A stretch of DNA of 64,000 nucleotides, from contig NZ_JAUFQI010000001.1 in assembly GCF_030409715.1 (NCBI RefSeq), positions 573,501 to 637,500 on the forward strand. The letters run 5' to 3'. Under the pieces are notes generated by a model. The model did not search any database, was not told the origin of the DNA, and saw only the letters and a program-made list of their open reading frames with translations. This document shows, piece after piece, positions 56,172 through 64,000 of this stretch. Both the position numbers and the translations under genes were made by a program. This DNA comes from Reinekea marina. GTDB taxonomy: Bacteria; Pseudomonadota; Gammaproteobacteria; Pseudomonadales; Natronospirillaceae. Every line of letters begins with the position of its first letter. The first letter of the stretch is position 1.

Positions 56172-56900
56172 ATGATACTCGCAACCATTCGTACCTTTAT
56201 TTTCTATGTCATTGTGGTGCCATTTACGTTTGCGTGGGCGGCATTTTTTGGGTTGTTTGCTTTTATAATTCCATATCCATTGCGCAGTAAAGTAGTTATT
56301 GGTGGTTGGGCTAGATTCTTAGATGTTTGTACGCGTTGGATTCTAGGGATTCATTGTCGAGTGCATGGGCGCGAGAATATTCCAAATCAAGCGGGTGTGA
56401 TTATCTCAAATCATCAATCCGCATGGGAAACGTATTTTCTACAGATTTTATTTGCGCCTCAATCGCAAGTGGCTAAATCCAGTTTATTGAAGATACCCAT
56501 CTTTGGGTGGACCTTTTCTTTAATGAAACCTATTGCGATAGATCGTTCAAACCGCCGGCAAGCGATGGCTCAAGTTATCGAGAAAGGGTCGCAGAGAATT
56601 CAAGATGGTAGCTTTGTATTAATTTTTCCGGAAGGTACGCGTACCAAACCCGGCGCGCCATTGCCTTTTAGAAAGGGCGGTGTGTTATTAGCGCAAGAAG
56701 CAAACGCAGACGTGATTCCTATTTCGCACAATGCTGGAGAGTTTTGGCTAAATGATCGATTTGCTAAGCGCTCTGGTACGGTAGATATAATCGTACATCC
56801 ACCTATTCACAGTACAGATAAAGACGCTGATGTATTGTTAAAAGAGGTTGAATCTACCGTGCTTTCGGGTTTAGAAACCATTTCCCAAAAACACCGGTAG
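56172..56900 (+). CDS. plsC: 1-acyl-sn-glycerol-3-phosphate acyltransferase
   Basis: A 242-residue membrane-bound acyltransferase that makes phosphatidic acid. An N-terminal membrane helix (FIFYVIVVPFTFAWAAFFGLF) precedes the acyltransferase blocks: ISNHQSAWETYF, KPIAIDRSNRRQA and LIFPEGTRTKPG, then VIPISHNAGEFW. Block I has HX4E instead of the usual HX4D; Glu at this place also occurs in Pseudomonas PlsC/HdtS-like proteins, so it is probably active. Single-gene unit, convergent with hemJ. Confidence 0.92.
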   Translation: MILATIRTFIFYVIVVPFTFAWAAFFGLFAFIIPYPLRSKVVIGGWARFLDVCTRWILGIHCRVHGRENIPNQAGVIISNHQSAWETYFLQILFAPQSQVAKSSLLKIPIFGWTFSLMKPIAIDRSNRRQAMAQVIEKGSQRIQDGSFVLIFPEGTRTKPGAPLPFRKGGVLLAQEANADVIPISHNAGEFWLNDRFAKRSGTVDIIVHPPIHSTDKDADVLLKEVESTVLSGLETISQKHR

Positions 56901-56913
56901 CGTAAGTTTTAAT

Positions 56914-57339
56914 TTAGAATGGCTTAAAAACAACTAAGGCGACAACGGCAAACAAGGCAAATGTTGGCGCCTCGTTAAACCAACGGAACCACCGATGAGA
57001 GCGCTCATTTCGGTCTTCTTTAAATTGAATTAATATTCGTCTGCACCAAAAATGATAAACCACAATTAGTGCAACCAGCATTAGTTTTACGTGCAGCCAA
57101 CCTCCATTTAACCAACTTGGGTTTAGCCATAGCAAGGCGCTACCGCAAAAAATAGCGGCAATCATAGAAGGCGTCATAATGCCTCTATAGAGCTTTCGTT
57201 CCATCACTTTAAAGCGTTCTTTAGAGATACGATCTTCGGCACTGGCGTGGTATACAAAGAGTCGCGGCAAATAAAACAGCGCAGCAAACCAGGTGATGAC
57301 AAAAATGATGTGTAGGGTTTTAAACAGCAAATAAGCCAT
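56914..57339 (-). CDS. hemJ: Protoporphyrinogen oxidase HemJ
   Basis: A 141-residue membrane protein with four helices. LFKTLHIIFVITWFAALFYLPRLFVYHA (His in helix 1), FKVMERKLYRGIMTPSMIAA, WLHVKLMLVALIVVYHFWC (conserved His and Lys) and YRWFNE-like FRWFNEAPTFAL match HemJ, the haem-pathway oxidase that replaces HemG/HemY in many bacteria and binds haem b. The start overlaps the CLC stop by one base, suggesting an operon. Confidence 0.92.
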   Translation of the reverse strand: MAYLLFKTLHIIFVITWFAALFYLPRLFVYHASAEDRISKERFKVMERKLYRGIMTPSMIAAIFCGSALLWLNPSWLNGGWLHVKLMLVALIVVYHFWCRRILIQFKEDRNERSHRWFRWFNEAPTFALFAVVALVVFKPF

Positions 57340-59060
57340 TATTGAAGCTCTCCTTCGGAGGTGAGTACAGACGTTAGTTTTTGGCGTGTAACCAAGCTAA
57401 TACGGAATGCATCTAAAGGCACCTGAATCGCAGCGACATCTTCCCCTTGGAAAATACGTATGCCTTCGAGTAAGGATGTGTCTTCAGATAATACGGTAAT
57501 GCGGCTTCTTTCGGGTAATCCCAACTTTAAGAAACCATATAATGATTGTTGCTCAGATTCTTTTAGCCGCTGCCAAGCTTCGATGCGTTGCGTTAAAAAG
57601 TGGTGCGTGAGTATATAGCTGGCTTGGGTGTTGGTTCGAAATACAAACAGCTTTTGCCTGAGCGTGACAAGTTGTTCGATGCTTTCATCATCCATATCAA
57701 TCGTGATGACATTGAATTGAATGGTCGCAATTTCCGTTAGATACCGGCTCGCTAATGCATTACGTAAAGGGTGCGTCGAAATATTCAATCCTCGGCTCGA
57801 TAGCATTGTACGAAACACGGAAGGTTGTTGGAACAACACTTGGCAGGTTAAATTAGAGATAACCACCACGATCATGGCCGGGAACATCAATGAGGCATCT
57901 ACTGAGGTTTCAATGACAGCAGTAATGGCCGCCAGAGGTGCATGAAGCAATCCGCTCATTAATCCAGCCATACCAAGCACAGCAAATAGCTCAATTGGCG
58001 TTTGCGACGGCAATAGACGCCCTACTAAAGCGCCCAAAAACAAACCCATCACCATAGCGGGTCCAACAATACCAGCGGGTATGCCTAAGCCGATGGCGGA
58101 ACCCGTAGCGACCACCTTCGCGACGACGAGCATGGCTAATACCCACAACGCCATGTCGCCAGTAAGCACAGACGGTAAAGTATCAAAGCCGATCCCCAAT
58201 GAAGCGGGAGCTAATAGCCCGCAAAAACCAGAAATTAGGCCGGCCATTAAAAAGCGTTTATGCACTTTCACGACATTTAAGGTAAGAAAGTATCGAATAA
58301 CTTGGTGCAATAGCGCGGCTCCCAGGCCAGTCGCTATGCCTAAGACCAACAGCCAAATAATATCAATCGAGCTACCGGTAGGTATGCTGATTTCTAACAG
58401 GGCTGGGTGATCGCCGGTTATGTAGTGTGTAAAGACGGCCGCTGTAACGGCCGCGGCAATGATTGGGATAAAGCCATTTAAGCTGTATTCCATCAGCACG
58501 ACTTCCATCGCAAACAACACACCTGCCAGAGGGGTATTGAATGCAGCCGAAATGGCCGCCGCTGTGCCGCATCCAGTTAATAACCTTAGCTGGCTGGGTG
58601 TTTGATAAAAGCTGCGCCCTAATTTACTGGCGATACCCGACCCAATATGCACAGCAGGGCCTTCTTTACCGACACTGTAGCCAGCCCCTAATGCAATTAA
58701 TGCAGCAAAAAATTGAAACAAGGTATTGCCAGTCGGAATTTTACCTCGCCCTCGTTGTAGGCGATCGATGACATGCGAAATGCCGACATCATGATACTTT
58801 TGGTGGGTGAGCTTGAATAGAACTAAAAGAATTACAGCGCCGATAAGCGGAAGGCTGAATCGCCAAATCGCATTTAATCCTCTAAAGCCGGTAGTCTCGC
58901 CTTCATCGAGTAGTCCGGTGACAATATCGATAGAAAAGACAAACCAAGCCATGACCAAGCCCGTTGCTAAGCCTGTGATGACGCCAAATAATGACAATAA
59001 AGCCAATGCTTGGCTTTGAAGTAATCTTGCGCGTATGTTCGAAAGCGTAAAACGTTGCAT
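57339..59060 (-). CDS. CLC-family chloride channel/transporter
   Basis: A 573-residue CLC protein with many membrane helices and a cytoplasmic tail of ~150 residues. The gating Glu is in GKEGPAVHIGSGIASKLGR. GCGTAAAISAAFNTPLAGVLFAMEV and GIGFDTLPSVL are further family blocks, and PAGIVGPAMVMGLFLGALVG resembles the GIFxP helix. The first anion motif GSGIP is not seen; DVGISHVID stands there, as in ClcB-like members. The tail lacks clear tandem CBS domains. Whether it is a channel or Cl-/H+ exchanger cannot be told. Confidence 0.9.
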   Translation of the reverse strand: MQRFTLSNIRARLLQSQALALLSLFGVITGLATGLVMAWFVFSIDIVTGLLDEGETTGFRGLNAIWRFSLPLIGAVILLVLFKLTHQKYHDVGISHVIDRLQRGRGKIPTGNTLFQFFAALIALGAGYSVGKEGPAVHIGSGIASKLGRSFYQTPSQLRLLTGCGTAAAISAAFNTPLAGVLFAMEVVLMEYSLNGFIPIIAAAVTAAVFTHYITGDHPALLEISIPTGSSIDIIWLLVLGIATGLGAALLHQVIRYFLTLNVVKVHKRFLMAGLISGFCGLLAPASLGIGFDTLPSVLTGDMALWVLAMLVVAKVVATGSAIGLGIPAGIVGPAMVMGLFLGALVGRLLPSQTPIELFAVLGMAGLMSGLLHAPLAAITAVIETSVDASLMFPAMIVVVISNLTCQVLFQQPSVFRTMLSSRGLNISTHPLRNALASRYLTEIATIQFNVITIDMDDESIEQLVTLRQKLFVFRTNTQASYILTHHFLTQRIEAWQRLKESEQQSLYGFLKLGLPERSRITVLSEDTSLLEGIRIFQGEDVAAIQVPLDAFRISLVTRQKLTSVLTSEGELQ

Positions 59061-59165
59061 GTTAAGTAAGTTTGCCGTACAGCGTGAAATGCATCATACC
59101 CGTTTGCGCTTCAATTTGTTACATTATAGCGCACAGAATATTAAGGCAATTAATGGGCACTATAA

Positions 59166-59924
59166 ATGCATAATGTGAAAGGAACTGCGGTTACAAACTT
59201 TAAAGTTGTACCGGATAGGCCTATTAGGAATGCCATCTTGCGCATTCTCTACGTAATGATATGTGTAAGTTTAGTTGCGCTCGCCTATTGGTACGGCTTT
59301 GGTCAAGGCTTGCATGAAGAAAAGGTGTTGCTGAAAGAGCGTACACAGCTAAAAGAAGCCTTAAAGCTAAGTCAAGAAAGAGAAGCTAAGCTCCGTCAGC
59401 AGGTGGCTGTTCTTGAAAATGCATCTATTGTAGATAAAAGCTCAACGGATTCAGTCAGAACAATGAATCGAGAGCTGAGCGACAAAATAGCCGAGTTAGA
59501 AGAAGAGAATGCTCTGTATCAAGGCATTATGTCGCCTTCGCTCAATACATCAGGCTTAACGATTCAAGAAGTCAGCTTAGGGAAGACGGCGAGCCAAAAT
59601 CGTTACCGCTTTAAGGTAATGTTGACTCAAGTTGGCAATAATTCAGATTATTTAAGGGGATTTGTCGGGATTAACATTTTAGGGGTACAAAACTCTGAAA
59701 TTACCGCCTATTCTCTTAAGGACTTATCTGAAGATATTTCCGATGTAGACATTAAGTTTCGATATCGGTACTTTCAAGACTTTAAAGGTGAGCTAGTGTT
59801 ACCTGAAGGGTTTACGCCTGATCAGATTCAAGTAGTTGCTCAATCGGTTGGTAATAAATCAGCTCGAGTAGAAGAGTTATTTGACTGGTCAGATCTGGAG
59901 AATGAAAACAATGTGGGGCAGTGA
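59166..59924 (+). CDS. Membrane-anchored coiled-coil protein (DUF6776-like)
   Basis: A 252-residue protein with one transmembrane helix (ILRILYVMICVSLVALAYWYGFG, about residues 25-45), then a coiled coil to about residue 120 (ERTQLKEALKLSQEREAKLRQQVAVLE; DKIAELEEENALYQGIMSP) and a beta-rich periplasmic domain (LTIQEVSLGKTASQNRYRFKVMLTQVG). Such proteins regularly precede a bactofilin gene in gammaproteobacteria. The bactofilin start lies inside its last codons. The pair may work together at the cell envelope; function unknown. Confidence 0.83.
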   Translation: MHNVKGTAVTNFKVVPDRPIRNAILRILYVMICVSLVALAYWYGFGQGLHEEKVLLKERTQLKEALKLSQEREAKLRQQVAVLENASIVDKSSTDSVRTMNRELSDKIAELEEENALYQGIMSPSLNTSGLTIQEVSLGKTASQNRYRFKVMLTQVGNNSDYLRGFVGINILGVQNSEITAYSLKDLSEDISDVDIKFRYRYFQDFKGELVLPEGFTPDQIQVVAQSVGNKSARVEELFDWSDLENENNVGQ

Positions 59925-60360
59925 GAAGAACGTGGGCAAAAACGTAACGCTGATTACAGCGAAAGCAGAGATTCAAGGCGATATTCGTATTTCAGAGGCA
60001 CTGCAAATTGAAGGTGCCGTGAAAGGTAATATTTTAGCCGACCCAGACAGCAGTGCTGAAGTAACCATCGGTGTGAAAGGCATCGTTGAAGGTGAAATTC
60101 GTGCGCCACATGTGGTTATCAATGGTGAAGTGAAAGGCGATGTTTATTCATCTGATCACATTACCCTAAACAAAAATGCCTTAGTCACCGGCGATGTTCA
60201 CTATGTCATGATGGAAATGGTCATGGGCGCTAAAGTGAACGGCAAGTTATTGCATGTGGCTGCCGATAAAGGGAAGAAGGGTAAGGCCGATGCTAAAGCT
60301 GTTTTGGCAAAGCCAAGCAATACTGAAACCGGTGTAGGTGCAACGGACACTGTAAAATAG
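59911..60360 (+). CDS. Bactofilin
   Basis: A 149-residue bactofilin, a cytoskeletal protein that forms filaments from a beta-helix. The repeated G[DE]I/V pattern is visible: IQGDIRISEALQIEGAVKGNILA, GVKGIVEGEIRAPHVVINGEVKGDV, DHITLNKNALVTGDVHYV. The start at 59911 (MWGSEKN) has GGAG about 10 bases upstream and matches typical short N-termini. It overlaps the upstream coiled-coil gene by 14 bases. The C-terminal tail is lysine-rich and disordered. Confidence 0.93.
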   Translation: MWGSEKNVGKNVTLITAKAEIQGDIRISEALQIEGAVKGNILADPDSSAEVTIGVKGIVEGEIRAPHVVINGEVKGDVYSSDHITLNKNALVTGDVHYVMMEMVMGAKVNGKLLHVAADKGKKGKADAKAVLAKPSNTETGVGATDTVK

Positions 60361-60427
60361 TCATTAGTAGTTGACTGTTTTGCTCAGGTATTGATAATTC
60401 TCCCTTATCTTAAAAAGTGGGTGTTCA

Positions 60428-60778
60428 ATGTTAGATAGTGCTGTGGTTGAAGAGCCATTAAACATCACTGATGCTGCCATTAAAAAGGTCGGTCTGCTGG
60501 TTGAAGAAGAGCAGAACGACTCATTGATGCTGCGTGTGTTTGTAACGGGTGGTGGTTGCTCTGGGTTCCAGTATGGATTCACCTTTGACGAAGTGATTGC
60601 CGACGATGACACTATTATCAATAAAAGTGGCGTCAAATTCGTAATCGACTCACTCAGCGTACAATATTTGGCCGGCTCGACGGTCGACTACACTGAGGGC
60701 CTCGAGGGCAGTCGCTTTCTAATTACCAATCCCTCTGCTTCAACTACTTGTGGCTGTGGTTCTTCGTTTGCGATGTAA
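60428..60778 (+). CDS. erpA: Iron-sulfur cluster insertion protein ErpA
   Basis: A 116-residue A-type Fe-S carrier. The three cluster cysteines are in [12 protein letters not shown] and the C-terminal [26 protein letters not shown] and [20 protein letters not shown] fit ErpA rather than IscA. It delivers Fe-S clusters to enzymes such as IspG. The reading frame of the next gene may overlap its 3' end. Confidence 0.95.
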   Translation: MLDSAVVEEPLNITDAAIKKVGLLVEEEQNDSLMLRVFVTGGGCSGFQYGFTFDEVIADDDTIINKSGVKFVIDSLSVQYLAGSTVDYTEGLEGSRFLITNPSASTTCGCGSSFAM

Positions 60779-61214
60779 AAAAATAGCTCTCGCGATGTCT
60801 ATCGCGTGGGCTGCTTTTGTTTATTCTGATTCTCCTCCCATTAGTTCTGCAATTTCTCAGCCTTTTATCGCTGAAATTAAGGCACATTCAACGCTTGAGC
60901 TGAGTGAGATTCTTCAGCGTGTCGACCAAATCGTGAAATCGGAGTCGCGATACTCTATTGAAAGGCCAGTATCGTTGATTTTACATGGCTCTGAGATTCG
61001 AGCCTTTTTAAAAGAGAATTATGAGAATAATGAAGAGCTTGTAAATCTTGCTGCTCAATTACAGGCATTTAATGCAATAGATATACAAGTTTGTGAGACT
61101 TGGATGAAACTAAATGATGTTGATAGGGCGCAACTACCGCCCTTTGTTAGTACCGTACCATATGGTCCAGCGGTTGAGGCTAATCTGCTAGACCAAGGTT
61201 ACGAATATTTTTAA
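60750..61214 (+). CDS. DsrE-like exported protein
   Basis: Up to 154 residues. The start is uncertain: GTG 60750 (overlaps erpA by 29 bases), TTG 60768 (basic N-terminus before a hydrophobic helix, a good signal peptide), or ATG 60795. The body has [33 protein letters not shown], then [17 protein letters not shown] and a late [25 protein letters not shown]. This resembles DsrE/YchN-type small proteins that occur with or without a signal peptide; the conserved Cys is in VCETW. Function unknown, possibly sulfur transfer or redox related. Confidence 0.75.
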   Translation: MAVVLRLRCKKIALAMSIAWAAFVYSDSPPISSAISQPFIAEIKAHSTLELSEILQRVDQIVKSESRYSIERPVSLILHGSEIRAFLKENYENNEELVNLAAQLQAFNAIDIQVCETWMKLNDVDRAQLPPFVSTVPYGPAVEANLLDQGYEYF

Positions 61215-61217
61215 AGC

Positions 61218-62525
61218 TCACTCAAGGTGTATTATGGGCGTATCCGATTGCGCATAGGCTTCATCATAAACACTTAATTGCCCGCTCACATTAGCCGCAT
61301 AGCTTTTAAAGTTCTCAAGATACTTGCTATTGAGTGGCTGTGCATTTGGTAGCTTAACGGTTTGAGGGTTTTTATGCACTCCGTGTACTTGGAATTCATA
61401 ATGTAAGTGCGCGCCCGTTACACGACCTGTCTTCCCAACATACCCAATAACTTGCCCTTGTTTAACGCGCTTGCCTGCTCGAGCGTATTTTGAAAATTTA
61501 CTCATATGCGCATATAGAGTTCTAATGCCTTCACCATGTTGAACTATAGCGACGTTGCCATAAGTTGAAGAGTAATAGGCTTTTAATACTTTACCATCAC
61601 CTGTGACTTTGATTGGCGTTCCAATAGGTGCCGCGTAATCGGTGCCTTTATGGGCAACAATCTTATTGAGCACAGGGTGTTTTCGTTTTGGGTTGAAGCT
61701 TGAAGAAATTCGGAAAACGTCCATTGGGGTGCGTAAGAATGCTTTGCGCATGCTGTCACCGCTTGGATCGTAATAATCGGTGCGCCCAGATTCATCGGTG
61801 TAGCGTAAGGCTGTTAACTCTCGACCGTTATTGTAGAATCGAGCGGCGATTATAGGTCCATCGCTGAGTTTCTCGCCTTCTAGATAGTTTTCCTCATACA
61901 AAAGCGAAAAGGAGTCGCCCTTGCGTATATCTAAAGCAAAATCGATATCCCAGCCATAGATAGTGGCCAGCTGCATGATCATGTTGTCGGTTAGACCTGC
62001 TTTCATACCGGCCATAAATAAGGAGTCATCAATGGTCGCTTTCGCATAGCGCGTATGGATATCAGGTGTTTTGACTAACTTCTCGATGCTGGCCGTGCGC
62101 TCTTCATTGAAAGAAATGGTGTAGGAGACCATTTTAGATTCGTTAAATGTGACCGAGTGAAGCAAGTCTGCTTCATCAAATTTGAAGACAAACTCTTGCC
62201 CTGGGAATATCTTTTCCATAGGCGTTTTAATTTCATCATTTAAAATTAATTTGTATAATACCGAAACGCCGGCACCAGATCGTTCAAATACGGTTGAAAG
62301 TGTATCGCCAGATTTAACGGTTTCTGTGACTGAAGTGAGCGGGTTCTCTTCAATGAAATCTTCCACTAATTCGGGTGTGTATACATCGGCAGGTATTTCA
62401 ACAACGACGGATTGGCTTTTGGTGGGCCAAAGGGATACAAGCAAAACCAATAAAGAACAAGCGCCCAGTGCCACTAAGTGCGCTCGAGGAAAGATGTCTG
62501 TTTTCTTCAACAATTGACTCATCAT
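61218..62525 (-). CDS. M23-family peptidoglycan metalloendopeptidase
   Basis: A 435-residue murein hydrolase (MepM/OapA type). An N-terminal membrane anchor (LVALGACSLLVLLVSLW) is followed by a LysM-like/OapA region (VTETVKSGDTLSTVFERSGAGVSVLYKLI) and the LytM domain: HKGTDYAAPIGTPIKVTGDG with the zinc His and Asp, then HLHYEFQVHG with the second motif. It cuts peptide cross-links so the wall can grow. It is divergent from tyrS, a common arrangement in pseudomonads and relatives; anmK is not next to it here. Confidence 0.93.
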   Translation of the reverse strand: MMSQLLKKTDIFPRAHLVALGACSLLVLLVSLWPTKSQSVVVEIPADVYTPELVEDFIEENPLTSVTETVKSGDTLSTVFERSGAGVSVLYKLILNDEIKTPMEKIFPGQEFVFKFDEADLLHSVTFNESKMVSYTISFNEERTASIEKLVKTPDIHTRYAKATIDDSLFMAGMKAGLTDNMIMQLATIYGWDIDFALDIRKGDSFSLLYEENYLEGEKLSDGPIIAARFYNNGRELTALRYTDESGRTDYYDPSGDSMRKAFLRTPMDVFRISSSFNPKRKHPVLNKIVAHKGTDYAAPIGTPIKVTGDGKVLKAYYSSTYGNVAIVQHGEGIRTLYAHMSKFSKYARAGKRVKQGQVIGYVGKTGRVTGAHLHYEFQVHGVHKNPQTVKLPNAQPLNSKYLENFKSYAANVSGQLSVYDEAYAQSDTPIIHLE

Positions 62526-62610
62526 AATATTAAATTTTATAACGTTAGCTTTAATAGTTAATGTAGTTTATCAGCAAATACATCAAATTGTGCTAACTGA
62601 TATCACAAGA

Positions 62611-62619
62611 TGATACAAT
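62611..62619 (+). promoter_or_regulatory. Candidate extended -10 promoter of tyrS
   Basis: TGATACAAT matches an extended -10 (TGn-TACAAT), 40 bases before tyrS. TTGTGC at 62588-62593 is a possible -35 with a long 20-base spacer. AAGGAG lies 6 bases before the ATG at 62660. Confidence 0.45.
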
Positions 62620-62659
62620 TACCTATTGTTTAAATGTAGTTATTTATAAAGGAGACTCC

Positions 62660-63853
62660 ATGAATCTGGAGCAAACACTGGCCGAAATTCGACGCGGGAC
62701 AGAAGAGATCTTAGTTGAAGAGGAGCTTATTGAGAAACTAAAGAGTAATAAACCTTTACGAATCAAAGCTGGTTTCGACCCTACTGCCCCAGACCTACAT
62801 TTGGGCCATACCGTGCTTATTAACAAAATGCGCCAGTTTCAGGAGATGGGCCATACGGTTATTTTCTTGATTGGTGATTTCACCGGTTTAATTGGTGACC
62901 CAACAGGAAAGAGTGCTACCCGCCCACCTTTAACCGCTGAGCAGATTGAATTAAACGCCGCTACTTATAAAGAGCAGGTGTTTAAGATCTTAGATCCAGC
63001 AAAAACCGAGATTCGCTTCAATTCCGAGTGGTTTAGCAAGCTTGGTGCAGATGGCATGATTAAGCTGGCCGCACAACAAAGTGTCGCCCGTATGCTAGAG
63101 CGAGATGATTTCAAAAAACGTTATAAAGCGAATCAATCAATCTCAATTCACGAGTTTTTATACCCGTTAGTACAAGGATATGACTCGGTGGCGCTTGAAG
63201 CGGATGTTGAGCTAGGTGGTACCGATCAAAAGTTTAACTTGTTGATGGGTCGTGAACTCCAAAAAGGAGAAGGGCAAGATCCGCAAGTCGTTATCATGAC
63301 GCCGCTGCTAGAAGGGTTAGACGGTGAAAAGAAAATGTCTAAGTCTTTGAATAACTATGTTGGCATCACAGAAGCACCCGGTGCAATGTTCCAGAAGATT
63401 GTCTCTATTCCTGATTCACTAATGTGGCGTTGGTATGAGTTGTTGTCTTTTAAATCATTAGAAGAGATCGAGGCATTAAAAGCATTGGTGGAAAACGGCG
63501 CAAATCCTCGTGATATCAAAATTGAATTAGCACGTGAAATTGTTGCTCGTTTCCACGATGAAGAAGCTGCCGCAAATGCTCACAAAGGTGCAGGTAATCT
63601 AATCGTCGAAGGTGAAGTCCCAGAAGGTACCGAAGAGGTAGAAGTAGACCTTGATGGTGCTGAGCAATTCCCGATAGCGGCCTTGATTAATAAAGCAGGT
63701 TTGGCTACCAACTCAGCACAAGCAAAAGATATGCTGAAGAACGGCCGAGTAAAAGTAGATTGGGAAGTTGTGGAGCCAAGCTTAATGTTGAGTCCTGGCA
63801 GATACCTCATTCAAGCAGGCAAAAAGAAAATTGCCTGGGTTGTGTTGAAGTAG
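62660..63853 (+). CDS. tyrS: Tyrosyl-tRNA synthetase
   Basis: A 397-residue class I aminoacyl-tRNA synthetase. The HIGH motif is HLGHT near residue 47 ([18 protein letters not shown]) and the KMSKS motif is KKMSKSLNN near residue 225. [17 protein letters not shown] and [22 protein letters not shown] form the tyrosine pocket. A C-terminal S4 RNA-binding domain ([22 protein letters not shown]) is present. The length fits the shorter TyrS2-like subclass rather than the 424-residue E. coli enzyme. Confidence 0.97.
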   Translation: MNLEQTLAEIRRGTEEILVEEELIEKLKSNKPLRIKAGFDPTAPDLHLGHTVLINKMRQFQEMGHTVIFLIGDFTGLIGDPTGKSATRPPLTAEQIELNAATYKEQVFKILDPAKTEIRFNSEWFSKLGADGMIKLAAQQSVARMLERDDFKKRYKANQSISIHEFLYPLVQGYDSVALEADVELGGTDQKFNLLMGRELQKGEGQDPQVVIMTPLLEGLDGEKKMSKSLNNYVGITEAPGAMFQKIVSIPDSLMWRWYELLSFKSLEEIEALKALVENGANPRDIKIELAREIVARFHDEEAAANAHKGAGNLIVEGEVPEGTEEVEVDLDGAEQFPIAALINKAGLATNSAQAKDMLKNGRVKVDWEVVEPSLMLSPGRYLIQAGKKKIAWVVLK

Positions 63854-63876
63854 AAGGGCTGTTTAGGGTTATAGGC

Positions 63877-64000
63877 TGCGAGTAAGGGCAAAGCATAATG
63901 AAAGCTGCAAGTTAATAGCTGCAAGCTGCAAGAAAAATCAAAAGCAATATCAGTTAGCCACTGTTTAAGTCTTTTGACTGTTCCTTTGAACTTACTCGCA
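63877..64000. repeat. Intergenic repeat region at the right edge
   Basis: TGCGAGTAAG (63877-63886) and CTTACTCGCA (63991-64000) form a 10-base inverted repeat enclosing about 104 bases that also carry three copies of GCTGCAAG. This pattern is common in intergenic repeats of pseudomonad relatives. It is cut by the window edge, so its full extent is unknown. Confidence 0.6.

Overview
The window looks like chromosome of a marine gammaproteobacterium of the Oceanospirillales/Saccharospirillaceae type (Reinekea-like). The evidence is gene order and protein character: slmA-argB-algC-dut-coaBC-radC-rpmB-rpmG, rpoZ-spoT, M23 peptidase/tyrS, a long membrane-anchored AlgC, an Ask_Ect-type aspartokinase, PII-amtB under an apparent sigma-54 promoter, and a laminarin-type beta-glucan locus. 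The genus is an inference; there is no rRNA in the window. No tRNA, CRISPR array or prophage was seen.

Layout. 1-2 kb: the 3' end of a LuxR/MalT-type regulator, then the ABC-F ATPase ybiT. 2-16.5 kb: a beta-glucan utilisation locus. A LacI regulator and a GH30 glucosidase point left. A dipeptide-type ABC importer (SBP, two permeases, two ATPases), a GH16 lipoprotein laminarinase and a very large GH149/GH94-type phosphorylase point right. Three LacI-type operator cores lie between the two arms. 16.5-18.0 kb: a decayed 3' fragment of a second ybiT, split by a complete 1,280-bp IS3-family element with a 3-bp target duplication, so ybiT sequence flanks the glucan locus on both sides. 18-27 kb: a lipoprotein, glnS, a DsbA-like oxidoreductase, a membrane protein with a degenerate M48-like domain, a stand-alone malate-synthase-G beta-domain protein divergent from a ScfR/RamB-type regulator, and udk. 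27-32.7 kb: pgk-fba, a serine hydrolase, a PEP-CTERM protein behind a sigma-54-like promoter, and a small exported protein. 32.8-40 kb: ubiK, glnK-amtB, a WHy-domain lipoprotein overlapping an amino-acid-binding protein, an NlpC/P60 lipoprotein, acsA, and a 225-bp tandem repeat. 40.4-48.6 kb: rpoZ, spoT, dsbB, an exported unknown, Ask_Ect aspartokinase, a PAS-GGDEF cyclase and a porin. 48.6-64 kb: slmA, argB, algC, dut, coaBC, radC, rpmBG, plsC, hemJ, a CLC channel, a coiled-coil protein with bactofilin, erpA, a DsrE-like protein, an M23 peptidase and tyrS.

How genes work together. In the glucan locus the predicted secreted lipoprotein GH16 cuts laminarin. A family-5 binding protein and Dpp/Opp-type ABC importer take up oligosaccharides. 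Cytoplasmic GH30 (beta-1,6 branches) and the phosphorylase (beta-1,3 chain to glucose-1-phosphate) finish degradation, with LacI as the probable sensor. There is no TonB/SusCD pair, so this is an import-then-phosphorolyse route. The most unusual gene is the 184-residue malate-synthase-G beta-domain protein without a catalytic barrel, paired with a regulator family known to control acetate/propionate/glyoxylate genes.
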